A stretch of 33,497 nt of DNA from Ovoidimarina sp050299695 (GTDB lineage: Bacteria; Pseudomonadota; Alphaproteobacteria; Rhodobacterales; Rhodobacteraceae). The stretch covers positions 1-33,497 of the forward strand of contig JBNKWI010000031.1 in assembly GCA_050299695.1 (NCBI GenBank). Direction: 5' to 3'. Of this stretch, positions 23,328 to 30,934 are shown piece by piece. The notes beneath the pieces were generated by a model, which saw only the letters and a list, made by a program, of their open reading frames with translations, was not told the origin of the DNA and did no database searches. The translations under genes and the position numbers were made by a program. Positions within the stretch are counted from its first letter, which is position 1; every line of letters starts with the position of its first letter.

Positions 23328-24035
23328 TCATTCCTCCATGACAGCTTGTACTTCGTACAGTTCGGCGGGCCGGAAGGCTCCGCCGCTTTCGCGCGTGCCG
23401 GTGGGCCGGAGCTTGTGCCGGTCCAGGAGCTTGCGGCGGAAGGCGGGTTTGTTGAGGGGGTGGCCGAGCACGGCTTCGTGGACCTCCTGCGCGTCGCGGA
23501 GGGTGAAGCGGGCGGGCAGGAAGGCGAAGCCGATGGCGGTGTAGTCGAGCTTGCCGCGGAGGCGTTTCACCACGTCGCCGAGGATCGCCGCGTGGTCGAA
23601 GGCGAGTTTGAGCGGCGTGCCGTCTGGAGCGTGCGCGGTGGCGGGGCCGCCCGCCTCGCCCTCCCAGGCGACGGAGATCCGGGCGAGGCAGAATCCGTCG
23701 CGCCGGGCGATGGCGGCGAGCTCGGCGGCGGGGGCGGGCGCGAGATAGGTCACCGAGATCACATGGCCGCGCGGGTCGCGGGAAGGGTCGCCATAGGTGG
23801 CGAGCTGTTCGGTGTGGAGGCGGGGGAGGCCGAGCTTGCCGGAGAGGACGCGGGAGAGCGCCTCTTCGAAGGGCTGGCCTTCGTGGACGAAGGCGCCGGG
23901 GAGCGCCCAGTCGCCGCCGACCGTTCCGGCGTCGTCGCGGCGCATCAGGAGGCAGGCGAGCGCGCCGTCCGTCACCGCGAGTGCCGCGATATCGACGGCG
24001 ACGGAAGGGTGCGGGTGGCGGTCCGGGCTGGGCAT
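23328..24035 (-). CDS. NrtR-type regulator: degenerate Nudix domain plus winged helix
   Basis: A 235-residue protein. The N-terminal Nudix fold (residues ~10-150) has an altered Nudix box at 48-70: the metal-binding glutamates are replaced (Gln54, Val63, Gly66, Lys67), so hydrolysis is unlikely. A C-terminal winged-helix region follows (AIGFAFLPARFTLRDAQEVHEAVLGHPLNKPAFRRKLL, ~175-212). This architecture is that of NrtR, a repressor of NAD-related genes that senses ADP-ribose-type ligands. Here it heads an operon with SPFH and NAD-kinase-like genes, which it probably autoregulates. AAAGGAG precedes the ATG. An AT-rich zone at 24055-24085 is a candidate operator. A catalytic Nudix enzyme is less likely. 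Confidence 0.83.
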   Translation of the reverse strand: MPSPDRHPHPSVAVDIAALAVTDGALACLLMRRDDAGTVGGDWALPGAFVHEGQPFEEALSRVLSGKLGLPRLHTEQLATYGDPSRDPRGHVISVTYLAPAPAAELAAIARRDGFCLARISVAWEGEAGGPATAHAPDGTPLKLAFDHAAILGDVVKRLRGKLDYTAIGFAFLPARFTLRDAQEVHEAVLGHPLNKPAFRRKLLDRHKLRPTGTRESGGAFRPAELYEVQAVMEE

Positions 24036-24054
24036 GGGGCTCTCCTTTGGTGCG

Positions 24055-24085
24055 ACATAGATATATGTAAAACAGAAATATGCAA
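24055..24085. promoter_or_regulatory. AT-rich promoter/operator zone of the NrtR-SPFH operon
   Basis: This is one of the most AT-rich stretches in the window. It contains an inverted repeat ACATA-GATA-TATGT (24055-24068) and direct repeats ATATGTAA (24063-24070) and ATATGCAA (24078-24085), spaced 15 bp apart. It lies 20-50 bases upstream of the NrtR-like start, where promoter and operator are expected. Confidence 0.45.
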
Positions 24086-24107
24086 GAGGAAAATTACAGG
24101 GCTATAG

Positions 24108-24124
24108 ACTGACCGTCGGTCAGT
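24108..24124. promoter_or_regulatory. TetR-type operator, perfect 17-bp palindrome
   Basis: ACTGACCG-T-CGGTCAGT has perfect 8-bp arms around a central T and sits 29 bases before the ATG of the TetR gene, next to the NrtR operon promoter zone. TGACCG/CGGTCA half-sites are typical of TetR operators. It likely serves autoregulation and may also touch the divergent operon. Confidence 0.8.
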
Positions 24125-24153
24125 AAGATAGAAGGCGCGTACAGGAGGCCCGG

Positions 24154-24798
24154 ATGGCGCGAATCGTGAAGGACCCGGAGACGCGGCGGCAGGAGATCGT
24201 CGACACGGCGGAGCGGCTGTTCCGCGAGGTCGGTTTCGCCAACTGTTCCGTCGAGGCGATCATCCGCGAGATCGGCGTCGCCAAGGGGACGTTCTACTAC
24301 TACTTCAGGTCGAAGGAGGAGATCCTCGGCGCGATCGTCGCGCAGACGCTCGACCGGATCGCGGCGGCGGCGGACGCGGTGGCCGCGGACCCGGCGCGCG
24401 ACGCGATGGCCAAGATGGCGGCGCTCCTCTCCGACAGCCATGTCGGCGACGAGGACACCGGTGCGCTGGCCGAGGCGATGCACCTGCCGGGGAACCGGGA
24501 GCTGCACGAGATCACCAATGTGGAAACCGTGCTGCGGCTGTCGCCGATCCTTGCGCGGATCGTCGAACAGGGCGTGCGCGAAGGGGTGTTCCGCGTCGCG
24601 CGCCCGCTGGAGACGGTGCAGGTGCTGCTGGCCGGGGCGCAATTCCTGCTGGATGGCGGGCTGTTCTGCTTCTCCGCCGAAGAAATCCGCCTGCGCCGCG
24701 AAGCGGTGCAGCGCATCGTCGAACTGGCGCTGGGCGCGGTGCCCGGCAGCTTCGGCTTCATGAACCCGGGCCCCGCGCCCGAAGGAGACCGCCCATGA
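24154..24798 (+). CDS. TetR-family transcriptional regulator
   Basis: A 214-residue repressor. The N-terminal helix-turn-helix (TRRQEIVDTAERLFREVGFANCSVEAIIREIGVAKGTFYYYFRSKEEIL, residues ~11-58) is followed by an all-helical ligand domain (~65-195). GGAGG is 5 bases before the ATG. A perfect palindromic operator lies in its leader, so autoregulation is expected. It shares four bases with the CPBP protease gene (ATGA), so the protease is its likely target. The ligand cannot be deduced. Confidence 0.93.
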   Translation: MARIVKDPETRRQEIVDTAERLFREVGFANCSVEAIIREIGVAKGTFYYYFRSKEEILGAIVAQTLDRIAAAADAVAADPARDAMAKMAALLSDSHVGDEDTGALAEAMHLPGNRELHEITNVETVLRLSPILARIVEQGVREGVFRVARPLETVQVLLAGAQFLLDGGLFCFSAEEIRLRREAVQRIVELALGAVPGSFGFMNPGPAPEGDRP

Positions 24799-25601
24799 CA
24801 CGGCACGCCATTCCCTCTTCCGCCCTTCTGGTGCAGGCGCTCGTCACCTTTGCAATCACCTGGGGCATCGTCGGGGGCTATATCCAGTTTCCGGAGGCGA
24901 TGACGGCGGCCTTCGGCGAGATCAGCGGGCAGCACCCCTTGTATTTCCTGGGGACCTGGGCACCGGCGATCGCCGGGTTCGGGATCGTGCTCTACCACAC
25001 CGGGTTCGCCGGGCTGCGCGCCTTCCTGGGGCGCGTGCGGCTCTGGCGCTGCGGCGCCGGCTGGTGGGCGCTGATCGTTCTGGGCCTGCCGCTGGTCTTC
25101 ATGGCGGGATCGCTGGTCAAGGGCGGGCCGCTGCTCTCGCCCCTCCCGCCCCAGGGCCTCGGCGTCGCGTTCGCCTTCCTGGGCATCATGCTCTTTCTCG
25201 GCCCGGTCGAGGAATTCGGCTGGCGCGGCGTCGCGCAGCCGATCCTGCAGCGCCATGTCGCGCCGTTCTGGGCCGGGGCGCTGATCGGCGTGACCTGGGG
25301 GATCTGGCACCTGCCGGCCTTCTACCTCGCGAGCACGGTCTATGCCGACTGGCATTTCCTGCCCTTCTTCGTGGGCAACGTGACGCTGGCGATCCTGGTG
25401 ACGCCGATCTTCAACGCGGCGCGGGGCAGCCTGCTCCTGCCGATGCTGTTCCACTGGCAGCTCATCAACCCGTTCTGGCCCGATGCGCAGCCCTGGGACA
25501 GCTGGATCCTGGTCGCGCTGACCGCCCTGGTGGTGCTGTGGAACCGCGCGGCGCTGTTCTCCCGCGACGGGGCGGTGACCGAGGTGGTGCCGCAGGCCTG
25601 A
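24795..25601 (+). CDS. CPBP-family intramembrane metalloprotease (Rce1-like)
   Basis: A 268-residue polytopic membrane protein with all CPBP/Abi motifs: EEFGWR (Glu139, Glu140, Arg144), WGIWHLP (His172) and FHWQLIN (His220, Asn225). About seven hydrophobic segments are visible. Family members are glutamate-type intramembrane proteases. Bacterial ones are linked to bacteriocin immunity or maturation, protein quality control and signalling. It overlaps the upstream TetR gene by four bases and is presumably derepressed by the regulator's ligand. No bacteriocin precursor is visible beside it. Confidence 0.9.
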   Translation: MTRHAIPSSALLVQALVTFAITWGIVGGYIQFPEAMTAAFGEISGQHPLYFLGTWAPAIAGFGIVLYHTGFAGLRAFLGRVRLWRCGAGWWALIVLGLPLVFMAGSLVKGGPLLSPLPPQGLGVAFAFLGIMLFLGPVEEFGWRGVAQPILQRHVAPFWAGALIGVTWGIWHLPAFYLASTVYADWHFLPFFVGNVTLAILVTPIFNAARGSLLLPMLFHWQLINPFWPDAQPWDSWILVALTALVVLWNRAALFSRDGAVTEVVPQA

Positions 25602-25726
25602 GCGCGCCCGGCCGAATGCCCCAGTTGCGCCATGTTGGGGCCAACAATCGCGCAGGTTCCGGGGGTATTGTGGACAAAACATCGCCGCTTCCCTATCCGG
25701 TGGCGCGAGGGAGATGCGGAGAGGCG

Positions 25727-27565
25727 ATGAAACGCGCAGGCGCTTCCGACAGGTCCGAGCCGTCCGGCATGGTCGAGACGCTCCGGAAGACCGTTGCGTT
25801 CCTGTCGCCGCGGGAAAAACGCTGGCTGTGCCTGCTCCTCGTCATCGTGGTGGTCATGGCGCTGTTCGAGCTTGCCGGCGTGGTGGCGGTGATGCCGTTC
25901 CTCGCCGTGGTCTCGCAGCCCGGGCTGGTGGAGACCCATCCGGTCCTGTCGGTCGTCTATGACCGGCTGGGCTTCGCCTCGCCCGACCGGTTCATGATCT
26001 TCCTGGGCATCGCGGCCTTCCTGATCCTGGTCGCCGCCGCCGTTGTGCGGATGATCGGGCAATACGCGCTGATCCGCTTCGCGCAGATGCGGCGTCACGC
26101 GATCGGCTCGCGGCTGCTCGAGGGCTACCTGGGCCGGCCCTACGAGTTCTATCTGGGCCGGCATTCGGGTGAGCTGTCGAAGGCGATCCTGAGCGAGGTC
26201 GACGTGGTAGTGCAGTCGGTGCTGCAGCCGGCGGCGCTGATGCTGGGGCACGGGGTGACCCTCCTGGCGATTGCCGGGCTGCTGGTCGTGGCCGATCCGG
26301 CGATCGCGCTCGGCTCGGCGGCGGTGCTGTGCCTGAGCTATTTCGCGGTCTATGGCCGGGTGCGCGGGATCCTGATGCGCTCGGGTGCGCGGCGCGCGGC
26401 GGCGAATGCCGAGCGGTTCAAGGCCACCAGCGAGGCCCTGGGCGGGATCAAGGACATCAAGCTCCTCGGCCGGGAGCGGGCCTATCTGCGGCGGTTCGAC
26501 CGCTCGTCGCTGGTGCTCGCGCAGGAGATCTCGCGGAGCACGACGCTGTCGGACGTGCCGCGCTACGCCATCGAGGCGGTGGCGTTCGGCGGGATCATCC
26601 TGATCTGCGTCGCGCTCCTGATGCGCGGCGACGGGTTCGACGCCGCGCTGCCGCTTCTCGGGCTCTTCGCGCTCGCCGCCTACCGGATGATGCCGGCGAT
26701 CCAGGCGATCTATCGCGGCGTGACCCAGATCGGGTTCGGCGCGGCGGCTGTGGAGACGCTGCATCGCGATCTTCTGGAGAACCGGCGCGAGAGCGCGGCG
26801 CTGTCGGTGGCACCGGCCGCGCCGATGGGGCTGCGCGAGGCGCTGGAGCTCGACGGGGTGAGCTACCGCTATCCCGGCGCGGGCGCGGCCGGGGTGGCGG
26901 AGGTGAGCCTGACCCTGCCGGCCCTCACCAGCCTGGGCGTGGTCGGCGGCACCGGGGCGGGGAAGACCACGCTTGTCGACGTGATCCTGGGGCTGCTCGA
27001 GCCGCAGGCGGGCCGGCTCCTGGTGGACGGCGTGCCCCTGGGACACGAGACCCTGGCCGCCTGGCGCGCCGGGATCGGCTATGTGCCGCAGGAGATCTTT
27101 CTCCTCGACGCGTCGATCTCGGAGAATATCGCCATGGGGCTGACCGAGGCGGAGATCGACCCGGCGCGGATCCGGCGGGCGGCGAAGATGGCGCGGCTCG
27201 ACGGGTTCGTCTCGGAGCTGCCCGAGGGCTACGAGACGCAGATCGGCGAGCGCGGTGTGCGACTCTCGGGCGGGCAGCGGCAGCGGATCGGCATCGCGCG
27301 GGCCTTGTACCACGAGCCCGACATCATGGTGTTTGACGAGGCGACGCGCGCGCTCGACAACGCCACCGAGGCCGAGGTGATGGCCGCGATCGACGGGCTC
27401 GCGGGCAAGAAGACGGTGATCATGATCGCGCACCGGCTGACCACGGTCCGGAAATGCGACCGGATCCTGGTGCTCGACCGTGGCCGGGTGGCGGGGATCG
27501 GCAGCTATGACGAACTCTCGGCCGACAACGCGGCCTTCCGGCGGATCGCCGGGGCGGCGGGGTAG
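25727..27565 (+). CDS. ABC exporter, fused membrane and ATPase domains (flippase-like)
   Basis: A 612-residue half-transporter. The N-terminal membrane domain has six helices (first ~residues 35-60). The ATPase domain starts near residue 365, with Walker A GGTGAGKTT (~406), signature LSGGQRQRIGIARAL (~514), Walker B IMVFDEATRALD (~533; the usual DEATSALD has Arg for Ser here) and HRLTT. The membrane part resembles PglK/MsbA-like lipid-linked oligosaccharide or polysaccharide exporters, consistent with the glycosyltransferases around it. GAGAGGCG precedes the ATG. An in-frame GTG at 25671 would add 18 residues. It converges with a methyltransferase gene 6 bases away. Confidence 0.9.
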   Translation: MKRAGASDRSEPSGMVETLRKTVAFLSPREKRWLCLLLVIVVVMALFELAGVVAVMPFLAVVSQPGLVETHPVLSVVYDRLGFASPDRFMIFLGIAAFLILVAAAVVRMIGQYALIRFAQMRRHAIGSRLLEGYLGRPYEFYLGRHSGELSKAILSEVDVVVQSVLQPAALMLGHGVTLLAIAGLLVVADPAIALGSAAVLCLSYFAVYGRVRGILMRSGARRAAANAERFKATSEALGGIKDIKLLGRERAYLRRFDRSSLVLAQEISRSTTLSDVPRYAIEAVAFGGIILICVALLMRGDGFDAALPLLGLFALAAYRMMPAIQAIYRGVTQIGFGAAAVETLHRDLLENRRESAALSVAPAAPMGLREALELDGVSYRYPGAGAAGVAEVSLTLPALTSLGVVGGTGAGKTTLVDVILGLLEPQAGRLLVDGVPLGHETLAAWRAGIGYVPQEIFLLDASISENIAMGLTEAEIDPARIRRAAKMARLDGFVSELPEGYETQIGERGVRLSGGQRQRIGIARALYHEPDIMVFDEATRALDNATEAEVMAAIDGLAGKKTVIMIAHRLTTVRKCDRILVLDRGRVAGIGSYDELSADNAAFRRIAGAAG

Positions 27566-27571
27566 CCGCCG

Positions 27572-28336
27572 TCAGGCCCCGTCGAAGGGGGAGGCGTAGA
27601 GCCGGAGGAAGTCGGGCACCGTGATCAGGTTCAGGAGCGCTTTCCGGTCGCGGGCGAGATCCTCGTAGCTCGCGCAGGGGCCGGCATAGACCTCTTGGCG
27701 GCCCGGATGGACGATGCCCACGCCCCAGTCGGTGCCGACGACACGCATGGTCAGGTCGGGTCGCGTCCGGCGCAGCGCCGCGTAGCCCTTCCAGGAGGTG
27801 CCGTTCCAGGACGGCAGCCGGCCGGCCACCTCGTACCCCGCGCGGGCGTGGAAGAGGGTGGGCGGGTTCATGTCGTGGAGCAGGATGACGCCGCCGGGGT
27901 TCAGCCGGTCGAGCGCGTTGGTGAGATCGCGTTCGACCTGGTCGCCGGTATGGTTGCCGTCGATGAACACGATGTCGAAGCGGTGGTCGTGGCTAGCGAA
28001 GTAGTCATCGGAGGGGATCGGGTAGTCGGCCTCGGCGGCGGGATCCGGGTCGACGCTGATCCGGCCCTCGCAGCGGACCTCCTCGAACATCGCGCTTTTG
28101 CGGCGCACGCCGATCTCGAGATAGCTCTTGTAGCCGTTGAGCTGGATGAAGTGGTTCACCAGCGCGATCCGGCTGGCCCGCGCCCGGCCCTGGGCGAAGC
28201 GGTAGTGCCGCATGTCGCCATAGAGCGGATCCCAGGACAGGAGCTGTCCGAACACGCGCCGCAACTTCTGCCCGGCCGGGCTTTCCGCCACCAGCCAGAA
28301 GCGGCGTCCGGGTTCTCCCTGTTCCTCCCAATCCAT
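27572..28336 (-). CDS. Class I SAM-dependent methyltransferase
   Basis: A 254-residue methyltransferase. YLEIGV (residues ~72-77) is the start of the SAM-binding motif, followed by RISVDPDP (the acidic end of strand 2), DIVFIDGNHTGDQVERDL (motif typical of the Methyltransf_24 type), and GGVILLHDMNPP. Related proteins act on sugars or small molecules in surface glycan clusters. It lies in the same direction as the two glycosyltransferases to its right (28366 and 29717), which suggests a shared product, perhaps exported by the neighbouring ABC protein. Confidence 0.87.
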   Translation of the reverse strand: MDWEEQGEPGRRFWLVAESPAGQKLRRVFGQLLSWDPLYGDMRHYRFAQGRARASRIALVNHFIQLNGYKSYLEIGVRRKSAMFEEVRCEGRISVDPDPAAEADYPIPSDDYFASHDHRFDIVFIDGNHTGDQVERDLTNALDRLNPGGVILLHDMNPPTLFHARAGYEVAGRLPSWNGTSWKGYAALRRTRPDLTMRVVGTDWGVGIVHPGRQEVYAGPCASYEDLARDRKALLNLITVPDFLRLYASPFDGA

Positions 28337-28365
28337 GCGGCGACCCTTGCTCCCGTGTCGCTTCC

Positions 28366-29487
28366 CTAGGGCACGACCCTGTCGACGATTTCGCGCAGTC
28401 TCTGCGCCAGGGCCTCGGGTGTCACGAGCTCCGGCAGCCTCCGCATCCGCGCGAGGCCTTCCTGCCACAGGGGCGTGCCGAAGCTCTCCTTCGCGCGGTC
28501 GAAGCCGGCGGCGATATCGGCCGGGTCGGAGGCGGAGACCAGGAACGGGTAGTCCTCGCCCAGGAGCGCGACGGCGTCGTCGGCTTCGCGGTTGACGAGG
28601 ATATTGGCGCCACAGGCGGCGGCGGTGAAGCCCTTGGTGAAGGGTTTGTACTGGCGGGCGTCGGCGGGGGGGCCGGGGCGGACGCCGTAATGGAGGGTGA
28701 GCCGGGCCATCGGCGCCAGCGCGGCGGGGAAGTCGCGGGCGAAGCGGACCTCGATGCATTCGACCTCACCGGCGATGTCGGCGGGCAGGAGGGCGTTCTT
28801 CCGCTCGCCGACATAGCCGCAGCGGAACGGCCGCGCGGCGTCCAGCCGGAGCCTGGCGAGGCGCGGGTCGGCATGGTGGTGCAGGAGCTCCACCGGGATC
28901 GGCCGGCCGAGCGCGTCGATCCGCGCTTCCAGCGCGGCCTTGCCGGCGAGCGAGGCGGCGATGTGGAAGTCGAACAGTGCGAAGTCGATCTCGTCGAGCG
29001 GGGTGTCGATGCTGTCGAAGCCGACCGCGATGCCCCGGCGGCGGAGCGGTGCCAGATGGTCTTGGGTCAGGCCGAGCGCGGCCGATTTCACGAAGATCGC
29101 CACCGAGCCGGGGGCGAGCGCCTGGGCGGTGGCGCGGAGCGCGAGGGGCGGCATCAGCCCGGCGTGGAACGGCAGGACGCGGACGCGCAGCCGGTCGGCG
29201 AGGCGGGGCGCGACCATGGCGGCGAGCTGGTCGCCGCGCATCGCCGCCGAGCCGGCGCTGCGGAACGGCTTTCCTGCGCGCTTTACCAGGACGAGGCTTC
29301 TCTGGGCGATCTCGGTGGCCTCCGTGGGGGATGCGGGGCCGGTTGTCCGGGAGTTTCGCCGGTCTGACAACTCCGCCGTGGTCGGGCGGGCGCGGCGGCG
29401 CGGCGAGTGTTGTGCGATTGTCCCAGGCTTGGGCCGGGCGCGCGCCGGTGGAAACGCGTTCTCCGCTGAAATCCCCTTCCGACGCAC
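28366..29487 (-). CDS. Probable GT-B glycosyltransferase, start uncertain
   Basis: Frame of 373 residues. From about residue 63 (RSLVLVKRAGKPFRSAGSAAMRGDQLAAMV) onward it reads like a sugar transferase: an internal segment GSVAIFVKSAALGLTQDHL, then RCGYVGERKNALLP, PFTKGFTAAACGANILVNREADDAVALLG and EDYPFLVSASDPADIAAGFDRAKE, i.e. the donor-binding half of a GT-B enzyme. The first ~60 residues are basic low-complexity sequence, so the true start is probably inside (the frame starts at a GTG with no ribosome site, a TTG near 29370 is an alternative). Repeat copy B lies directly upstream. Same direction as the methyltransferase at 27572. Confidence 0.72.
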   Translation of the reverse strand: MRRKGISAENAFPPARARPKPGTIAQHSPRRRARPTTAELSDRRNSRTTGPASPTEATEIAQRSLVLVKRAGKPFRSAGSAAMRGDQLAAMVAPRLADRLRVRVLPFHAGLMPPLALRATAQALAPGSVAIFVKSAALGLTQDHLAPLRRRGIAVGFDSIDTPLDEIDFALFDFHIAASLAGKAALEARIDALGRPIPVELLHHHADPRLARLRLDAARPFRCGYVGERKNALLPADIAGEVECIEVRFARDFPAALAPMARLTLHYGVRPGPPADARQYKPFTKGFTAAACGANILVNREADDAVALLGEDYPFLVSASDPADIAAGFDRAKESFGTPLWQEGLARMRRLPELVTPEALAQRLREIVDRVVP

Positions 29488-29493
29488 TGTTGC

Positions 29494-29640
29494 GCAAGCC
29501 GGGCGAGCGTCTGCCCGTGGGGTGGCGCAGCAACAGCTGAGATAAGCGCTTTATCTCACCAAGTCCGCCGTACAGTCGTTCGGCGCGGGACGTCACCAGA
29601 GCGCCAGCCCGCCGGAACGGGCAGGCGCTCGCCCGGCGGC
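29494..29640. repeat. Palindromic intergenic repeat, copy B (longest)
   Basis: Left arm GCCGGGCGAGCGTCTGCCCG (29498-29517) and right arm CGGGCAGGCGCTCGCCCGGC (29618-29637) are complementary at 19 of 20 positions. The centre holds a separate stem GAGATAA/TTATCTC. The left 41 bases match copy A at 37 positions, and the right block also matches. It lies between two co-directional genes, so it could end or process their mRNA. Confidence 0.82.
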
Positions 29641-29695
29641 CCTGCGGGCCTTGTCCCGGGCGGGGCAGCTGCACAAACGTTTCAGGGTCGCCTCG

Positions 29696-29722
29696 TGGCA
29701 TGACGCGGGCAGGCGCTCACCC
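29696..29722. repeat. Lone repeat arm next to copy B
   Basis: TGGCATGACGCGGGCAGGCG resembles the right part of copy C (TGGCGTGACACGGGCAGG) and the right arm of copy B. It overlaps the last codons of the glycosyltransferase at 29717, so repeat sequence has become part of a gene end. Confidence 0.55.
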
Positions 29723-30802
29723 CTGGAGCAGCGTCTCGTAGAGCCGGCGGTAGGTGGCGCCGATGGTGGCGGGGGCGAGGGGGCCCTGGGCGAAGGCGAG
29801 GGCGGCGGCGGAGTGCGCCTCGTAGGCGGTTTCGATCCGGTCGAGCGCCCGGGCGAGCGTGCCCGGGGCGTCGAAGTCGATCAGCGCGCCGCGGTCGTCG
29901 GCGATGTAGCTGTCCATGCCGGTACCGCCCTGGCCGATGACCGGAATGCCGTGGGCGAAGGCCTCGGTGACGGTGTTGGGCGAGTTGTCGGCGCGGTAGG
30001 GGCAGAGGAGGATGTCGATCCCGGCCATCACGCGTCCGGTCTCGGGCTTGCCGAAGGGGCCGTGGTGGCGGACCTGTGGAAGGTCGAAGCCGGGCGGAGC
30101 CGGCGGGCGGCCGAAGGTCGTCAGGCGCCCGCGGTCGCCGAGTTGCCGGATCGGCCCGGCGAGGCGGTCGAGCCCCTTTCGCGGGTTGGCGAGCTTGTGG
30201 GAGATGAAGCCGAGCCGGAGCGGGCCGCTCCCGAGCCGGCGCGGCGCGGCGCCCGCGACGGACAGGACGGCGTTGCGGATCACCCCCGGGCGCGGCGCGC
30301 CGGATGTGGCGAGGCGGTCGGCCAGCCAGTCGGAGGGGGCGACGCGGACGGTGGGGGCAAGGGCGGCGAAACCGGCGGCGCGGAACAGCGCGCGGGCGAG
30401 GCCCGGGGTTTCGTCGGGGCGGTCGGCATAGTGGCGGAGCCCGTGATAGGGCCAGAAATCGCTCATCCGGTGGACCGACGGACAGGGCAGGGCGGCGAGG
30501 GCGGCGGGCGCGATGGTATTGGCCGAGATGTCGCCGAGCTGGACGATGTCGGGGCGGTGCCGCGCCGTTTCGCGGGCGAGGTCGACCGAGGGCGGGCCGA
30601 GGCGGAGGAAATGCGCTTCGTCGGCGTCCAGGAGCAGGTGTTCGAGGCTGCGCTCGGCGAGGCGGAGCGGGCGCCAGGGGCTGCTGTCGGCGGAGGCGCG
30701 GACCAGGTCGATGCCGGCGGCCTCGAGCGCGGCCGAGAGCCCCGCCGCGCCGCTCGCGGCGCCGCCCCGCACGAAACTGCGGGCGACGAGCAGGACCTTC
30801 AC
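29717..30802 (-). CDS. Glycosyltransferase family 4
   Basis: A 361-residue GT-B enzyme starting at a GTG (KVLLVARSFVRGGAASGAAGLSAAL, the normal family start). Middle: DIVQLGDISANTIAP, SVHRMSDFWPYHGLRHYAD (typical for enzymes acting on lipid-linked glycans), RVAPSDWLADRL. C-terminal donor domain: LRLGFISHKLANPRKGLDRL, DILLCPYRADNSPNTVTEAFAHGIPVIGQ, which holds the EX7E-type site. The frame continues to 30919, but the extra 39 residues are arginine-rich and lack similarity, so GTG 30802 is chosen. The substrate is unknown. It lies between uxuA and repeat copy B. Confidence 0.84.
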   Translation of the reverse strand: MKVLLVARSFVRGGAASGAAGLSAALEAAGIDLVRASADSSPWRPLRLAERSLEHLLLDADEAHFLRLGPPSVDLARETARHRPDIVQLGDISANTIAPAALAALPCPSVHRMSDFWPYHGLRHYADRPDETPGLARALFRAAGFAALAPTVRVAPSDWLADRLATSGAPRPGVIRNAVLSVAGAAPRRLGSGPLRLGFISHKLANPRKGLDRLAGPIRQLGDRGRLTTFGRPPAPPGFDLPQVRHHGPFGKPETGRVMAGIDILLCPYRADNSPNTVTEAFAHGIPVIGQGGTGMDSYIADDRGALIDFDAPGTLARALDRIETAYEAHSAAALAFAQGPLAPATIGATYRRLYETLLQG

Positions 30803-30934
30803 GCGCGGCCCGGCATGGCGGCGCGCCCGGTCGGTGCGACGGGGCCGCGTTGTCTGGCTGAGGTCATTGCCGCATGCTCCCTGGAAGGCGAGAGGACCAG
30901 ATCGCCCCGGCCGGATCAAGGGCGCCCTTCGCGG

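Noticed and set aside
25602..25726. Terminator between CPBP and ABC genes (CCCCA...TGGGG)
   Set aside because: A 5-bp stem without a T-run is too weak to support.
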